Shown here one piece after another: positions 12,201-23,381 of a stretch of DNA of 64,000 bases. The position numbers were made by a program, and so were the translations under genes. The stretch spans positions 124,001 to 188,000 of the forward strand of contig NW_005178804.1 of NCBI RefSeq assembly GCF_000350225.1, given 5' to 3'. A model generated the notes under the pieces. That model was not told where the DNA came from. It saw only the letters and a program-made list of their open reading frames with translations, and made no database searches. The DNA is from Chondrus crispus. Its lineage: Eukaryota > Rhodophyta > Florideophyceae > Gigartinales > Gigartinaceae. Positions within the stretch are counted from its first letter, which is position 1, and each line of letters opens with the position of its first letter.

Positions 12201-13471
12201 TTCTTCGGTACGAGCACCACGGGGGACGCCCACTCGGTGCTCGCAGGTTCAATTACCCCTGCGTTCAACATTTTGTGGACTTCCTTGGCGACCATCTCAC
12301 GCATAGCCGGCCCCTTTCGGTAGGGCATTGAACGTATCGGCTTCGTACCCGGTTCGAGGGGAATGCGGTGTTCGGTCGCTCGGATCGTTCCGAGCGCCCC
12401 GCTCCACAGACTCGAGTGCTTGCGGAGCATCTCGAGCACGTGGCCCCGGAACTTGTCATCATCGATGTATGACAAGTCGATTTCTTTTTCCCAATCCTCC
12501 GGCGGATTTTCGGGATCCTTTTCCGAGGCGGGTGCAGTGCCCCCTTCCAGCGGCGGGCACTTCGCCGGTCGGCCGTCCGTACCGGCTCCTCTCTTCACAA
12601 CGGTTGCCCCCTGGGCGGAGCCTGGTCGACCAGCTCCTGCCGTTCCGACTTGATCGGTCAAGTCGGTGAGGTGTAGCGCGTGCGCGATCCCCTCGGCGAT
12701 GCGACGTTCGGGCGTCAAGATCGCGAGGGGGTTGCGCTTTGCGTATCCCACGACGGTGTGCTTCGGAAGCCGCCTTTCCTGTCGCGAAAAGTTCGCGACG
12801 ATGACGTCGAAGGTCTGGTTCGGCAGGACCTCGACGACGCCGTTCGTCAGCCTCACTCCATGTCAGTGTTGGAGTGACGGCTTCGGCTCTATAAACACGA
12901 GTCCCCTCCCCGTCGTAGTAACGCGCACACGGGCCTGCGACCTCGCGGGAATGGTAACCCAGCGGGCGATTCGGATCGCCTGCGGGGATTCGTCGCGTGC
13001 GTCAGCCCGGTTTGTCTGACGTCCGTGCCGCCTGGTTGGGGGAGTCGGCTCCCCCTTCCCGTCGACGATGGCAACGGAGCCACCTGGGCGGAGCTCCAAC
13101 CGTTGAGTTTCGATGTCGATACTTCGTACGTGTGTATCGATGAAGGCCGTACCAAGGAGGACCGGCACGGCGAGCTGGTCCGCCACGACGAACGGAATTC
13201 GGAACGTCGTGTTCCTCAACCGCACGGCCAGGCGTACGACGGCCGAGAGCTTAAGCGGGTTGCTATTCGCGCCTGCCAATCGGGGCAGTGGTGCGTCGCG
13301 GATGACGTACCGCGACCAATCGGGAGGAAGGTCCGCCTTCCTCACCAGATTGTACCCCGAGCACGTATCAACGGCGATTGTGCGGGGCTTGAAGGCATTT
13401 CCCTCCGTGGCTATCGAGCCGAGGACGTTGTAAATCTTCGACGTCATAAGGCAAATGACGCCGTCGACCAC
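9212..13471 (-). pseudogene. pol: Pol polyprotein of gypsy element A, one in-frame stop
   Basis: Order on the minus strand: protease (IAVDTCSGYNL, near 13370), linker, RT (FCADYRRLN; MPFGLKGAPATFQ; LVYLDDVIVFS), RNase H (MIDTDASAYQLG; RTDHDTLRWLM), integrase zinc finger (H...H...C..C near 10500-10390), catalytic core with LAIDILG, LLSDNGPQF and NGQVERYNRT, and a chromodomain (IEFLIKWADYDTPTWTARTHVPEELV) ending at 9212. A TGA at 12865-12863 replaces the CGA found in B, between protease and RT. Elsewhere the frame is open, and it stays open upstream of 13471 to about 13600 through a basic linker (RRRRPRRND). The usual GYWQIP motif reads RYWQIP here. Confidence 0.92.
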
Positions 13472-13911
13472 CTTCGGCGTGCCCGGCTCGGCGAGATCGT
13501 TCCGCCTGGGCCGCCGGCGCCGGTTCCGACTTCTCTTCCGCGTCCTTCGGCCTTGGTCGCGGGGCGCCCTTCGGTCGGCCGCGTCCCCGGGACAAGTCGC
13601 GTTCGTACGCGGCTTGAATTCTTCTGGCGGCCCTGCGTCCCCCTGGGTCGGGCCGCTGGCGCGTTAGATGCGCTTCTTGTTAGGCACTTGGCTCACGTTT
13701 TTCACAGTGCCTTCCTCCATGTGCGCCGGGCTCACGGTTGCCTCAGCGTCTTCGTCCTTTCGCACCGAGCTTACGGGTGTCTCGGTGCGCTTGTGCGGGT
13801 TTGAGGGGAATTATATCGGTAAACATTCCCCTCCCCCGCCGGGGACAAATAGGGGCGGGTCAAGGTTGGTTTGACAAGACGGTTCACGCGACCGCGCGAA
13901 CGTAACCGTCT

Positions 13912-16473
13912 TTACGGGGTTTTCGAACTACCCGAGCTGTCAGTGCTATTCGCTTGGCGATCGTTAGCTAGCGCGTCGACGGGCCGCTGGCCGCGCGGGT
14001 GGGGACGGTTTCCCCACCCCGACTGGGCATCTTCTACGAAGTAATCGGATACTTCGTGGCCTTGGATTGCAACGTCCGGCCGTTGCAATATTCGAGGGGC
14101 GGAGAGAACGGGCTCCCCTCCGCCTCCTTCCGTGGGCTGGGGGTGCGTCTCACCAGCCCAATCTTGGAGGTACATGATGGCGTTCTGTACCCCTTGGGGC
14201 AACGGGGGTCGGCCCCGGTCGCCTCGCCCGTCTCGACGGGGATATCGCTTATCCATCCGACGAGGGTCCCGTCGATCCCTTTGATCGGTCCCCGGGTATC
14301 GGTACCCGCCTTCACGAGGGGCAAAACGGACGCCCCCACCCGATCGGCTCGGGTCACCTCGACGCGGGCCTCGGTCTGCCCGCGTAGACTGCTGGATGAG
14401 ATTGCGCATTCCGGGGCGCGTCTCCATCTGATAGCGGTAATTCCTGTACGCCGTGAACTGACGTTGTTCAGGCGACAGAAACGGGCACGCGTACATGGCG
14501 TGGCCGTACGTCCGGCACAGCCAACAAATGTACGCGCTGCCATCGGTCGACGCGAAAGTCGCCGCGTGGCGTGCCTCCTCATCGGTGATTCGAGGCACGT
14601 TAGGCAGCCCGCGGTCTCCTTCTCGACAGGAGATATCCAGCTCGGCCCTGTTGTGGTTCGGACCACCAGTGGCCCTCGGCGTGTGTGCGAACGCCGTTGC
14701 GAAGCTTCCGGTCGAACCGGTGGAAGCTGGCGTAGGGGGTCGGCCTCCTGCCCGGTCGAAGCCTTGCGTGATGAGGACAGGGTCGGCCTGCCACTCATCT
14801 TCTCCAATGTGGAGGGCAGTCGCCGGCGAACTCGTTCCGTGCAACTTTGGAGTTCGGACTCCCTTCGCTGCCGGCTTCGGGTCCGGCAGCGGCAACCCGC
14901 GACGAGCTCGGTAGGTTGTACCCTCGGCCGTTGCGATACGGCGAATCGTTGAGAGTTCGGTCTTCTGTTTTCCAGGCAACCTTTGCATCGTCTCTGCCAC
15001 TGCGGCCCGGGTCGCAGTGGACAGCCCGCGTACGAAGTAGTGCGCGAGGGCTTGTTCTGAGAATACGGCAGTGCATCGGAACGCGGCGGATTCCAGCCGG
15101 TCTGCGAACGTGTTCTCAGTTTCGTGAGGAAGCTGTCGCGCCGACGCGACAGCATCAAACGCTTCCCCCAACACGTCGTCGGTTAGGTAGCGTTTGATAA
15201 ATTGGTTGACGAGACCAGGCCAGCTCGTGTCGTCGTGGAGCTGGCCGGCGCGGAGGCCGCGCATGGTGTAACTCGTATACAACCGCTCGGCGTCCCGCTC
15301 GAGGAAGTGAGCGAAGACACGGATTGCCACACCTTCGGTCAGGTGCTGGGCATTGAAGGTTATCCGGATATCCTTCAGAAACGGGAGCAACTGAATCGCG
15401 TCAGTACCGTCGAAGCTCTTCATCGTGGGACAGAGCCCACGGCAGCGTTGGACGTACTTCGCAATCCGTCCCGCGTCACCCGAGGTAACGAGCCTCGAGG
15501 TGTTATCCAACCGATACATGCGGTAGTTCGCGACGGCGCTGAAATCCTGTATCATGGTGTGGACGGGCTCGAGCCCGGGTTTGGCGGGGCCCAACGTTCC
15601 GAACGGCGTGACGGGCAACATTCGGACGTCGACGGGGCCGGGATGCGCGGTAAGATCCTCTGGCTGGTAGCCGCCCCAGCGAGGATCGAAGGGGAGAATC
15701 GGTTCCCCTGATCCGCGGGCGACTCCTCCACGGCCACGGTCGGGTTCGTCCGGTACCCGTCGGGACTGCCGCATGCTTCCGGATGCATACGGCAGGGCTT
15801 GAGTCTCGGACGCGAAGTTCGCGTCCGCCATCGGCTTGATGTCCTCCGCCCTCCGACTGGTGACGGCTCCAGTCGGGGGCCACTCCTGCGCTCCGGATGC
15901 GCCCGGAGGAACAGTGGCACCGGGCCCACTCGAGGGGGCTCCGGGCGGCCTCTCGGCCGAGGTCTGTTCCATCTCACGGGCACGGCGGCGCGTTGAGTTG
16001 AGCTCCGCCGCCATGTGCGCGAACGCTCCCATCTGTTCGGCTGATGGGAAGGGTTGCGGGTCGCGGTGGACCCCGGAGTTTGCACTCGCGGGTCGACCCG
16101 CAACGTCCACGGCGGGGGAATCGATGCGCGCCTCTTCGACCCGTACCAAACGGGACTGTAGCTGGTCGACGAGGGCGCGCAGGTTCTCCAAGGACTGAGT
16201 TACGCGCTCAAACCTTCCTTCGCGGAGGGAGCGCAACTCATCCATACAGCGGGCGTAGACGCTGTCGGAGACGTCGATACGGAGGGATGTTCGGACATCT
16301 TCAATATACTCCGCGATGCCATCGTACATCGCGCGAGCGCGTCCTTCGGAGAAGTCGGGCGACGGTTCGCGGTCTCGAGGACCAGCGTCGCCGTCGCCGA
16401 CTCGGACGCGGAGCGCGGCCTCTCGCACATCGGCGGGCTTCGAGCGAATCGAGGTGGGATATTCGCGACTCAT
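13912..16473 (-). CDS. gag: Gag polyprotein of gypsy element A
   Basis: 853 residues. The start MSREYPTSIRSKP aligns with MSQEY in B and C. A Ser/Pro/Arg-rich N-terminal half contains a likely coiled coil (RMDELRSLREGRFERVTQSL region). The central capsid-like block (FDGTDAIQLLPFLKDIRITF; DAERLYTSYTMRGLRAGQ; TFADRLESAAFRCTAVFSEQALAHYFVRGL) is typical of Ty3/gypsy Gag. A CCHC zinc knuckle (CWLCRTYGHAMYAC) is followed by an Arg/Gly-rich tail. It is open throughout. Pol lies in the -1 frame relative to Gag after a gap, so how pol is translated is unclear. Confidence 0.9.
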   Translation of the reverse strand: MSREYPTSIRSKPADVREAALRVRVGDGDAGPRDREPSPDFSEGRARAMYDGIAEYIEDVRTSLRIDVSDSVYARCMDELRSLREGRFERVTQSLENLRALVDQLQSRLVRVEEARIDSPAVDVAGRPASANSGVHRDPQPFPSAEQMGAFAHMAAELNSTRRRAREMEQTSAERPPGAPSSGPGATVPPGASGAQEWPPTGAVTSRRAEDIKPMADANFASETQALPYASGSMRQSRRVPDEPDRGRGGVARGSGEPILPFDPRWGGYQPEDLTAHPGPVDVRMLPVTPFGTLGPAKPGLEPVHTMIQDFSAVANYRMYRLDNTSRLVTSGDAGRIAKYVQRCRGLCPTMKSFDGTDAIQLLPFLKDIRITFNAQHLTEGVAIRVFAHFLERDAERLYTSYTMRGLRAGQLHDDTSWPGLVNQFIKRYLTDDVLGEAFDAVASARQLPHETENTFADRLESAAFRCTAVFSEQALAHYFVRGLSTATRAAVAETMQRLPGKQKTELSTIRRIATAEGTTYRARRGLPLPDPKPAAKGVRTPKLHGTSSPATALHIGEDEWQADPVLITQGFDRAGGRPPTPASTGSTGSFATAFAHTPRATGGPNHNRAELDISCREGDRGLPNVPRITDEEARHAATFASTDGSAYICWLCRTYGHAMYACPFLSPEQRQFTAYRNYRYQMETRPGMRNLIQQSTRADRGPRRGDPSRSGGGVRFAPREGGYRYPGTDQRDRRDPRRMDKRYPRRDGRGDRGRPPLPQGVQNAIMYLQDWAGETHPQPTEGGGGEPVLSAPRILQRPDVAIQGHEVSDYFVEDAQSGWGNRPHPRGQRPVDALANDRQANSTDSSGSSKTP

Positions 16474-16531
16474 CTCGACGCGTAAGGACGCGGAGGTAAA
16501 CGACAGTCTTCTCGGTTCGATCTTGAGAGTC

Positions 16532-16549
16532 TTCTAGGTCGGGAGACCA
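16532..16549 (-). promoter_or_regulatory. Primer-binding site of element A
   Basis: On the minus strand TGGTCTCCCGACCTAGAA starts one base after the 5' LTR end. A tRNA ending in ...GGGAGACCA would pair with it. The same 18 bases occur in elements B, C and E. Confidence 0.85.
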
Positions 16550-16550
16550 C

Positions 16551-17143
16551 TGTAGTATAATCACCCCCAACGACGAGGGGGGTGAGTACTGACAGTTCGG
16601 AAAGACCCCGATCGGCGGGAAGACAGAAGCACGGCCCACCCACGGTACCGAGCACGGGCTCGAGGTAGCGGTGGTAGAGCGGGATCTGGGAGGACGCGCG
16701 CACGCGCGAGCGGTTCTACGCCTCGACGCCCCGGAGCGGTACTGGGTGACGATCCAGTACCGACGGGCGGAGGCGGAGCCGGCTTGTGGGCGTGCTACGG
16801 GCGTCCTCAACCCGCGCGCGGTGCTACTCCTAGGTAAAACGGACGGAAGTACCTAAAAGTAAGCGGGCGGACCAAGGTGGAGGATCCTTGACAAGTCCGT
16901 GCTTGTCGTCCTCCACCGCCGGCGGTCCGCTCATATTTAATGTACAATGTAGTCTATCATAACTCTACAGTAGTGCCGGTCTACCGACACTGTAACGCTG
17001 TCAGCCGGCGGGGATGACATTCCACGTGTAGTACGCGTCCCGTACACGTCGAGGACTCGTGTGTGCGCGCATGGCTGTAAGGCTCGTTGCCTTACTGTCC
17101 CTGATCCGATCCTAATCTAATTTCCGTTTGGGGTTATACCACA
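16551..17143 (-). repeat. 5' LTR of gypsy element A
   Basis: 593 bp, nearly identical to 3669-4261. On the minus strand it starts TGTGGTATAA and ends TTATACTACA. It abuts a truncated family E LTR at 17144. Confidence 0.93.
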
Positions 17144-17737
17144 ACCGGTTCGGTCGCAACCGACACCGATGGTACCAACACTGGCTCGTAATACGACGGA
17201 GCCCTTCGAGGGAGACGTCGTTGCAACGACCTCCGTCGGAAAATGGGTCACAGTAGCAGCGCTACGTCAACTGTGTCGCCCGATGGCTCGAAACACCTAC
17301 ACCAGTTCGGTCGCAACCGAGGCCGATGGCACAAACACAAGATAAGGGAAAAATAGGTAGAATTAGAGATAGAAAAGGATAGGGAAATAACGGAAAGAGA
17401 AAAGGGAACCCCGAGCGATAGAGGATGCCGTAGGCTTAGGTAAAAGGGAGCGTCTTGATAGAGACGGACTTCGACCAAGGCGACATTCAACTCCGGCAAC
17501 TCGGGTTAGTTTATTGACTTGTTCGGTCAAAGAGCTAAGTTATATAGAGCCCCGCCGGAGCGAGTACAGTAGCTCCCGGGTCTAGATTCTAGATCTAATT
17601 AGTAAATAAAATTAAATAATTAAAATAATCGTGCGCTTCGTCGCACACGTGTGTCCCCCAACCCCGGACTACAGTATCCAATTTTTTCCTTTTTCACTTC
17701 CTTCCTCCCCCCTACCCGAGACCGGTATTGCACTACA
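17144..17737 (-). repeat. 3' LTR of element E, truncated by element A
   Basis: The reverse complement of 50996-51590. On the minus strand it starts TGTAGTGCAATACC at 17737. The last ~420 bases of the LTR are missing because element A begins at 17143. Confidence 0.92.
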
Positions 17738-17752
17738 TATCCCCCTTCTGAG
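17738..17752 (-). promoter_or_regulatory. Polypurine tract of element E
   Basis: On the minus strand CTCAGAAGGGGGATA directly precedes the LTR start TGTAGTGCAA. This marks the LTR as a 3' LTR and the DNA to its right as internal sequence. Confidence 0.8.
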
Positions 17753-17838
17753 CGCTCTCGCGCAGCGGCTTCACTCCCTTGCTTCCCAACTTCTTCCTCT
17801 TTCTTCCGACCATCGGTCGCCGCTCGCGTGAGAGTAAG

Positions 17839-19512
17839 ATGATCTCCATGTTTCCTTCATTGGATCCCACTGTCGGACATACCGCCCGCGGTCGCCGCGG
17901 TGTGGGCTTCTCACACAGGCCTTCCATTCCTAGCGACCTTCCTTCCATACCCCGATTTCCCCCGAACACCAACGTTCCTGAACCGGTCTTTCATCCCGAT
18001 CTCCATCCTTCATCAGCCCCTTGTCGATACCCCTCACTAGCTGAGCTCCAAGGTAAATCCATGCGCGACTATCCCTTACTGTACGCGGCCACTCCTTGGT
18101 TTTCCGCCATCGACGTGCGTGACGTCACTAGCATCGGGCGCGACTTTGCCGACGGTGCGGGGATGTTACCGGGTCACCTTCCCCTTCAAGCCATTTCCTC
18201 CTACGATTGGCGTGCCCGTGTCGCCATTCCCCCTTCTATCCTGCGTCGTTCCTCCCCTCGTGGCCGACAGGGCCTATCCCTGCGGTTCATGGAAGCCGTC
18301 CTCGACCGCCTCGACCTATCCCTAGCCGATGCCCTCATCCCTCCGTCCTTCGGATGTGACACGTGGAAGTTTCGCACGGAGGGGGAGCGTGATTACCTTG
18401 ACAGCCTCCTCAGCTGGACACGGGGTAACCCCGTGCTCGAGGCGGACGGCCTGTGGCATAACCAACTGACGGTGACTAACGATGCCCTGTCATACACGCG
18501 CGCAATCCTCCCCCTCAATTTCCGATATACGAAACGCGGGAACATCCCCTTCTTCCAGCATACGGTCCGATTCGAGCGTAAGATGAGATCGGACACGGGA
18601 TATTTCCTAGCTTACCAAATGGTTGAGGCGGGGGAAATTGCTCGGTCACACTATCCCAACCGGTACCAGCAACTCCCCTCGTGGTGGGGACAATTTGAGG
18701 TCTGCCAAGGGTTTTGGGCAGAGCTTGGTCCCATCCTTACCTACTTTGGAAGCCATCTCACTGACCCTCGTCACGGGTTGTGGGTTGTCTTTTTGACGGA
18801 GTGGTGCGTGAAGGTAGCCGCCACCTTGCTCTGGGAGGCGTACGATTGTTGGCGGCTTTGGTATCTTCCTCCGAAGCTCGTCGAGCTCATGTGCCTTTTG
18901 GACTATACTGTGCCCTTGGGCGGAGCAGACACCGACTTCGAACTGCACTCCTTACTCGAAAAGATCAATCAGGTCGACTGGGATGTTGTTCCCCCTATCA
19001 ACGCATCCCGATCCTTCGCGAGGCGACGCCCGTCCTTTTCTCCCGGACGAAGTCACAGTGCGGCGGGTGACTTTGTCTGGTTCAACCCTTGGACATCCGC
19101 CTTGTGCTCTCCGTCCGAAGCGCGCCTCAGTCGCCAATTCGGCAACCAAGTTCCAACCACTGACGTAGCTCCCATACGAGCCGTAGATCCCCGCGCAGAC
19201 GACGTTTGCCCCCGACCGTCTGCTCCAGATTCCCCTCTCCCTGCAGCCCCTGCCGCTGCTCCTCCTGCTGTCGATATCCTTTCGGCAGGGCATACCGAAA
19301 CTCTGTCGGTTAGGGAAGCATTGTCTTCCCCACCGTCCCCATCAATTCCCAAAAAGAGCGACGGAGCCATTGACATCTACTGCACATTGCTCTGCGCTCA
19401 TGGCATCGAAGGTGAAGCTCTCCAAGGGGCTTCCCTCGATGATCTGCGAGTCCTTGCTCGACTCGTTACCTCACTCCCGAAGGAAAAATCCTTAGGTGTG
19501 CCGCCCCACTGA
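17839..19512 (+). CDS. Antisense ORF of element E, 557 residues, unknown function
   Basis: Open from MISMFPSLDP to PPH on the strand opposite gag-pol, in the same place as the antisense ORFs of A, B and D. I do not recognise it. It has a Ser/Pro-rich N-terminus, a globular middle rich in Trp and Tyr (SYDWRARV, FRTEGERDYLDSLLSW, QLPSWWGQFEVCQGFWAELG, WVVFLTEWCVKVAATLLWEAYDCW), then a Pro/Ala-rich linker (PAAPAAAPPAVD) and a short C-terminal helix-like segment. It shares little with the A/B/D protein beyond a faint match around HFG.AC...H / YFG.HL.D.RH. A later ATG is possible. The copy is open although its pol is broken. Confidence 0.65.
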   Translation: MISMFPSLDPTVGHTARGRRGVGFSHRPSIPSDLPSIPRFPPNTNVPEPVFHPDLHPSSAPCRYPSLAELQGKSMRDYPLLYAATPWFSAIDVRDVTSIGRDFADGAGMLPGHLPLQAISSYDWRARVAIPPSILRRSSPRGRQGLSLRFMEAVLDRLDLSLADALIPPSFGCDTWKFRTEGERDYLDSLLSWTRGNPVLEADGLWHNQLTVTNDALSYTRAILPLNFRYTKRGNIPFFQHTVRFERKMRSDTGYFLAYQMVEAGEIARSHYPNRYQQLPSWWGQFEVCQGFWAELGPILTYFGSHLTDPRHGLWVVFLTEWCVKVAATLLWEAYDCWRLWYLPPKLVELMCLLDYTVPLGGADTDFELHSLLEKINQVDWDVVPPINASRSFARRRPSFSPGRSHSAAGDFVWFNPWTSALCSPSEARLSRQFGNQVPTTDVAPIRAVDPRADDVCPRPSAPDSPLPAAPAAAPPAVDILSAGHTETLSVREALSSPPSPSIPKKSDGAIDIYCTLLCAHGIEGEALQGASLDDLRVLARLVTSLPKEKSLGVPPH

Positions 19513-19609
19513 CCTGCCGCTTAGAGCGACTTCCCCGTGATCCGTTCTCGGATTATTACCCCTTTGGGAGCGACGTCCGATTATCGACGTCATCCGGTAG
19601 CTTTTAGCC

Positions 19610-19615
19610 AATAAA
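19610..19615 (+). terminator. Poly(A) signal after the antisense ORF of E
   Basis: AATAAA on the plus strand, 98 bases after the stop codon. Same strand and relation to the ORF as in element A. Confidence 0.45.
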
Positions 19616-22600
19616 ATGAATCACCTGCGTACCCCCCTGGTCTCAGATTACCTCCTCTTTTCTGACCTCCTCTTGCATTCGGCCGGGGCGTGGCGTCCCC
19701 AGACAATTTTTTTTTCTAGTCGTTTTCTCCCCTTTTGTATTAGTCGTCCCCAGCACAACACCAATGTTCGCAACCTCAGTTGCTCCTTGGTCCGTTTGGA
19801 TCCCTCATCGTAGAACTACTGGCTCTCCTTGAGTCTCGGAAGCGATCCGCTTATTCAGACAATTTCGCCTCACGTGGTCTGTCCGCATGCGCTTGAGTCA
19901 TGAAGACAGTGGTCTTTTCCTTGGGGGTGTTTCCTCGAAACTCCCTTGACCTGCTCTAACAGAGCAGATCGGTCATGGATAAAGCAAACAAAAAATAGCT
20001 TGTCCCCTTACCCGTGCGTGGCATATTACTGTGTCCAACTTTGACGTCCCTAAAAAATCATGAAAGATTGTCGCCACTACTGACCTTCGCATACCTTGTA
20101 CAGTTCCTCGATAATCACCCTACCCTTCGTCGAGTGTTGGGCTATAAAGTTCATCATCATTTTTTTTCTTACCCCGTATGAACCTCCTCTTCCTTCGGAA
20201 AGCCCACTTTTTGTTTGCTGGTGACGTTGTGCATTTCCTTGCGTCAGCTTCCCGTGCCATTTTTCTTTCTCCTTGGGGATGGTAGGTGCAAGAATTGATC
20301 GTCATCTTCGATCTGCGTCGAACCCCCGATGGGGCCCCGGCAACATTCGTTGCGCTGTCACCTCCCAGACTGCCAAATCAACCTCCTTTTAGGTTTGGTT
20401 ACAGTTCCCTCGCATCACTAGGAACGCTTGGTGCTGGTCCCCTTCGCACGTTTCCAGAACACGTAGGGTCCCTACAAAGTGAGGCAATTCCATTGTTTCG
20501 CACGTGTGCTTCTGTACCAAGAAGCGCATGATCCTGTCAGTGTGAATACTTGTCCTTTAGGACGGGGGATGTGCGGTCTTGTCGATGTCCACGATCAGTT
20601 TCCCGATACCGGTCGTAAGGTGTCCCTGGTCTTGCCAAGGTGACTTCGGGTCTGCCTCCATCGCTTGTAATTTAGAAGTGGAAAATCCGCCGTTTGTCAC
20701 AGCCGTAAAAACGGAGCTCTGCACGTGGTCGACGAAAAAAACTATCGTTGACTCGTAACTTGGCGAATCTCGCGGCGTCTCTCCTGACGGGAGCGTCATA
20801 GAAGGGAAACCTCTTTGGTAGTTGCGCCTGACCCCCGTCGAGAGGCGGGGCCGTTTCTCCGATGACGAGGAAGTAAACCTGGTGTTTGACTTCCTGCATA
20901 ACTCTGCTTACATCCTCCAAAGATTGACGTTTCTGTCGAGCGTCACAAGACGCCTTCGTCGCCCGTGTCGGGTTCGCGTTCCCGTATAGTATTAAAAAGT
21001 GACGTCCCCTACAGATCCTCTTTTCAGAGCGACGACCAGCTCGAAATGTGCTTCAATGGCCTGAGATGGGTGTATGAGGTAACTCACATTGCGATTGAAA
21101 TATTTTTTCTTTGAACACGGTACAGCACTGTCCCGTGGACGACGTCCATAGATGAGGGGCGCAACTACCGGGTGCGTCGTTCTAGCGCAGTTCGGTCGTC
21201 CGAGATCGTGGCTCCGTGTCGTTGCTCCGCGTTACCTCTCCTTTGCAGTGAACAAGTGATGCCAAAAATTAACTGTGGGTCATCGCCTTCGACGTACTCG
21301 ACCCCTCTGGTCAAGCACACTCATCCGAACCGTCGACACGGTTGAGTCTTACTGTAGAGTCTCTACGATATAGGCCGACAGCCTCACTTCGACCTCTTCC
21401 TGGAATGACACACAGACCTCGTGGATTTTTTTTTCTTGAGCTTCCTTCTCCACCTTGCGTGTTGATACGGAGTATCGAAAACGCCGTGGGCGTGTCACTG
21501 AGTCCTTCGGGTGTTGCGATCTAAATTCGTTCCGTTCATCACAGCTGATCGTGCTTTGGACGACAGTCCGGCGACCCTTTTGTCGCGTTGTTCAGGGAAT
21601 CAACCACACGCTACATAGTATTGTACGAAGTACACGCGATCTGGCTTCGCCGTAGTTGTCCCATTCGTCGGTTCCGTGACCCATCGTTCTATCTTGTGCC
21701 AGCTCCCTTGCTTGTTAGATCCGAGGAACAGTCGGCAGCAGGTCTCACGAGTACTAATCGTCGCAGTATATATAGAGATATATATATATATAATTTTTCT
21801 TTCCGTTCTTGTTACGGAGGTCGGGTGGAGGCAGAGGGGGATCATTATAAGTTGTAACAAGGTCCTTCTCGCTATGGTGTCTTAGTGACACGGTTCGTCC
21901 ATGGCCACTGTGGGTCCCCGTCAGTGCGTTTGCCTTTCCCTTTTTATCGTCCGCGCCAGGGCTCCGGGTCGACACAGCACAGGTGATACCCTCAATCCTT
22001 CGGGGGCTACTGCCTTGACGAGAACATCCGCGGTGACCTTCTTCTAGATCGCACAAATCTTCCCTTTCCACATCATTCCGTAGTGATGTCTTCGATCCCC
22101 TTGACGAGGGTCACTTATTTTTCTTTTGATTTCGTCGAGATCGGGTCTTCTTTTGGGATACAATCCCGTTGTCGGGTCCTTCTCCTTTTGAAGAAATAAA
22201 GCAAACGGGGGGTCCTCTTCCTTGTAGCGCGACTGTAGCCCACTTCTAGTCCTTACAGACTCGCTGACCGACGTCTCCTGTGCGGGGTCGTGCCCTTGAC
22301 ATCAAAAAAAATACAAAACGAAACAAAACAAAAACGAACAACATAAAAACAAAGAACTAATGGTGAGATCTTATGATAGCCAACCTGTGAATAGATCGTC
22401 AGGTATCCTCGTGGTAGTGGGGCGGGGGGTCGCCGGCGGTAGCCGTTCCGCGGGGTCCTCGTTTCGCTTAGGCCGCGGGAGGATAACTTCCTTGGATGCG
22501 CGTGGCTGCGCTGTCGTCGTCCGTTTGACAATGGTCTGTGTGGACGGGCTTGTTTGCTCATCGAGCGTGTTCAAATGAGTTGGGAGCGAGTATGACGATG

Positions 22601-23381
22601 AACGTCATGACCAAGCAAGTGAGGCTTGGCCTCCGGACGACTTAGAGTATTGATGTCGTCGACCATGGCAAGCGGTAACAACTCTGCATGTACACTGCAG
22701 CGTGCAGTAAATTTTCCATAATTTCGATTATAATTTCGAAGGGCGACTACCGTGCGCCCCTCGATTCCCCTTTTCGATCCGGCCTCTCGTTCCTGACACA
22801 TCCAATTTTTCTGATTAAATTACGTCCCACGAAGTCAACGTCACTTCACGTGCGCTCGGCGGCGTTGCAGGCGCGTACCCCGTAGACGTGATGCCTCATC
22901 CGGACGTACAGTAGGACGTCTCGTGGCATAGAGTGGCGAACATCGCCGAGTTGGTCACCTGCGGGATTCTCTCGTTCTATTCAGTTCCCTTCTATTTTTC
23001 CCATGCCCACTTATTTGGGCTTCCTGCATCCTTCTCCAACTTGCAAGTCTTCGCGTCGCTTGCTGCGGCAGGGATGTTCGCTTTCTCCGGAAGCACGTCA
23101 CAACGGCATTTCTCGGGGCGCGTCCATCCTCGGGGAAGGCTTTTGTCGTTTGTACGAATTACCACCGAGTGTACTCAATGCCTCATCTGGGCCTGCAGTA
23201 TCACTTCGATTTCTTGAAAACGCGTCGCGCGTCAGTCCCTTCCTATATGGGTGGCCCGGAGGGCTGACTGCCTTACTTCCCTAGATTCCACTTCCCCCAT
23301 TTGCGGACCTCGCGGGTCCGTTCCCTCTTCGAATTTCTGACCCTTCCGTTGTCTCCAACCTGCGGACTTTATTGACGATGG
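19616..23381. other. Long non-coding spacer of element E
   Basis: About 3.8 kb with no gene that I can support on either strand; only short open frames. It has several T-rich runs (for example near 19709 and 20159), an A-rich block near 22304-22350, and a (TA)n-type microsatellite at 21768-21791. A purine-rich stretch (minus-strand AAATGGGGGAAG, near 23302-23291) just after pol could be a second polypurine tract. Confidence 0.6.
21768..21791. repeat. TA-rich microsatellite
   Basis: A run of TA dinucleotides (tatatatagagatatatatata type) inside the spacer of element E. Confidence 0.8.

Larger units (their letters stand above)
3669..17143 (-). mobile_element. Ty3/gypsy element A, complete structure
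   Basis: A 13.5-kb LTR retrotransposon on the minus strand: 5' LTR 16551-17143, primer-binding site 16532-16549, gag 16473-13912, protease-RT-RNase H-integrase-chromodomain from about 13600 to 9212, a non-coding stretch, an antisense ORF 5241-7454 (plus strand), polypurine tract 4262-4276 and 3' LTR 3669-4261. The two LTRs have equal length and differ at only a handful of sites, so insertion was fairly recent. Pol has one in-frame stop, and so does the antisense ORF. Flanks do not match (GTAAG left, ACCGG right), so no target-site duplication remains. Confidence 0.92.

Noticed and set aside
12978..13810. Plus-strand ORF of about 259 codons opposite protease of A
   Set aside because: It is the complement of a well-supported protease/linker frame and has no recognisable domain.
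22253..22561. Small ORFs in the spacer of element E
   Set aside because: Low-complexity or A/T-rich translations without conserved blocks; not above chance.
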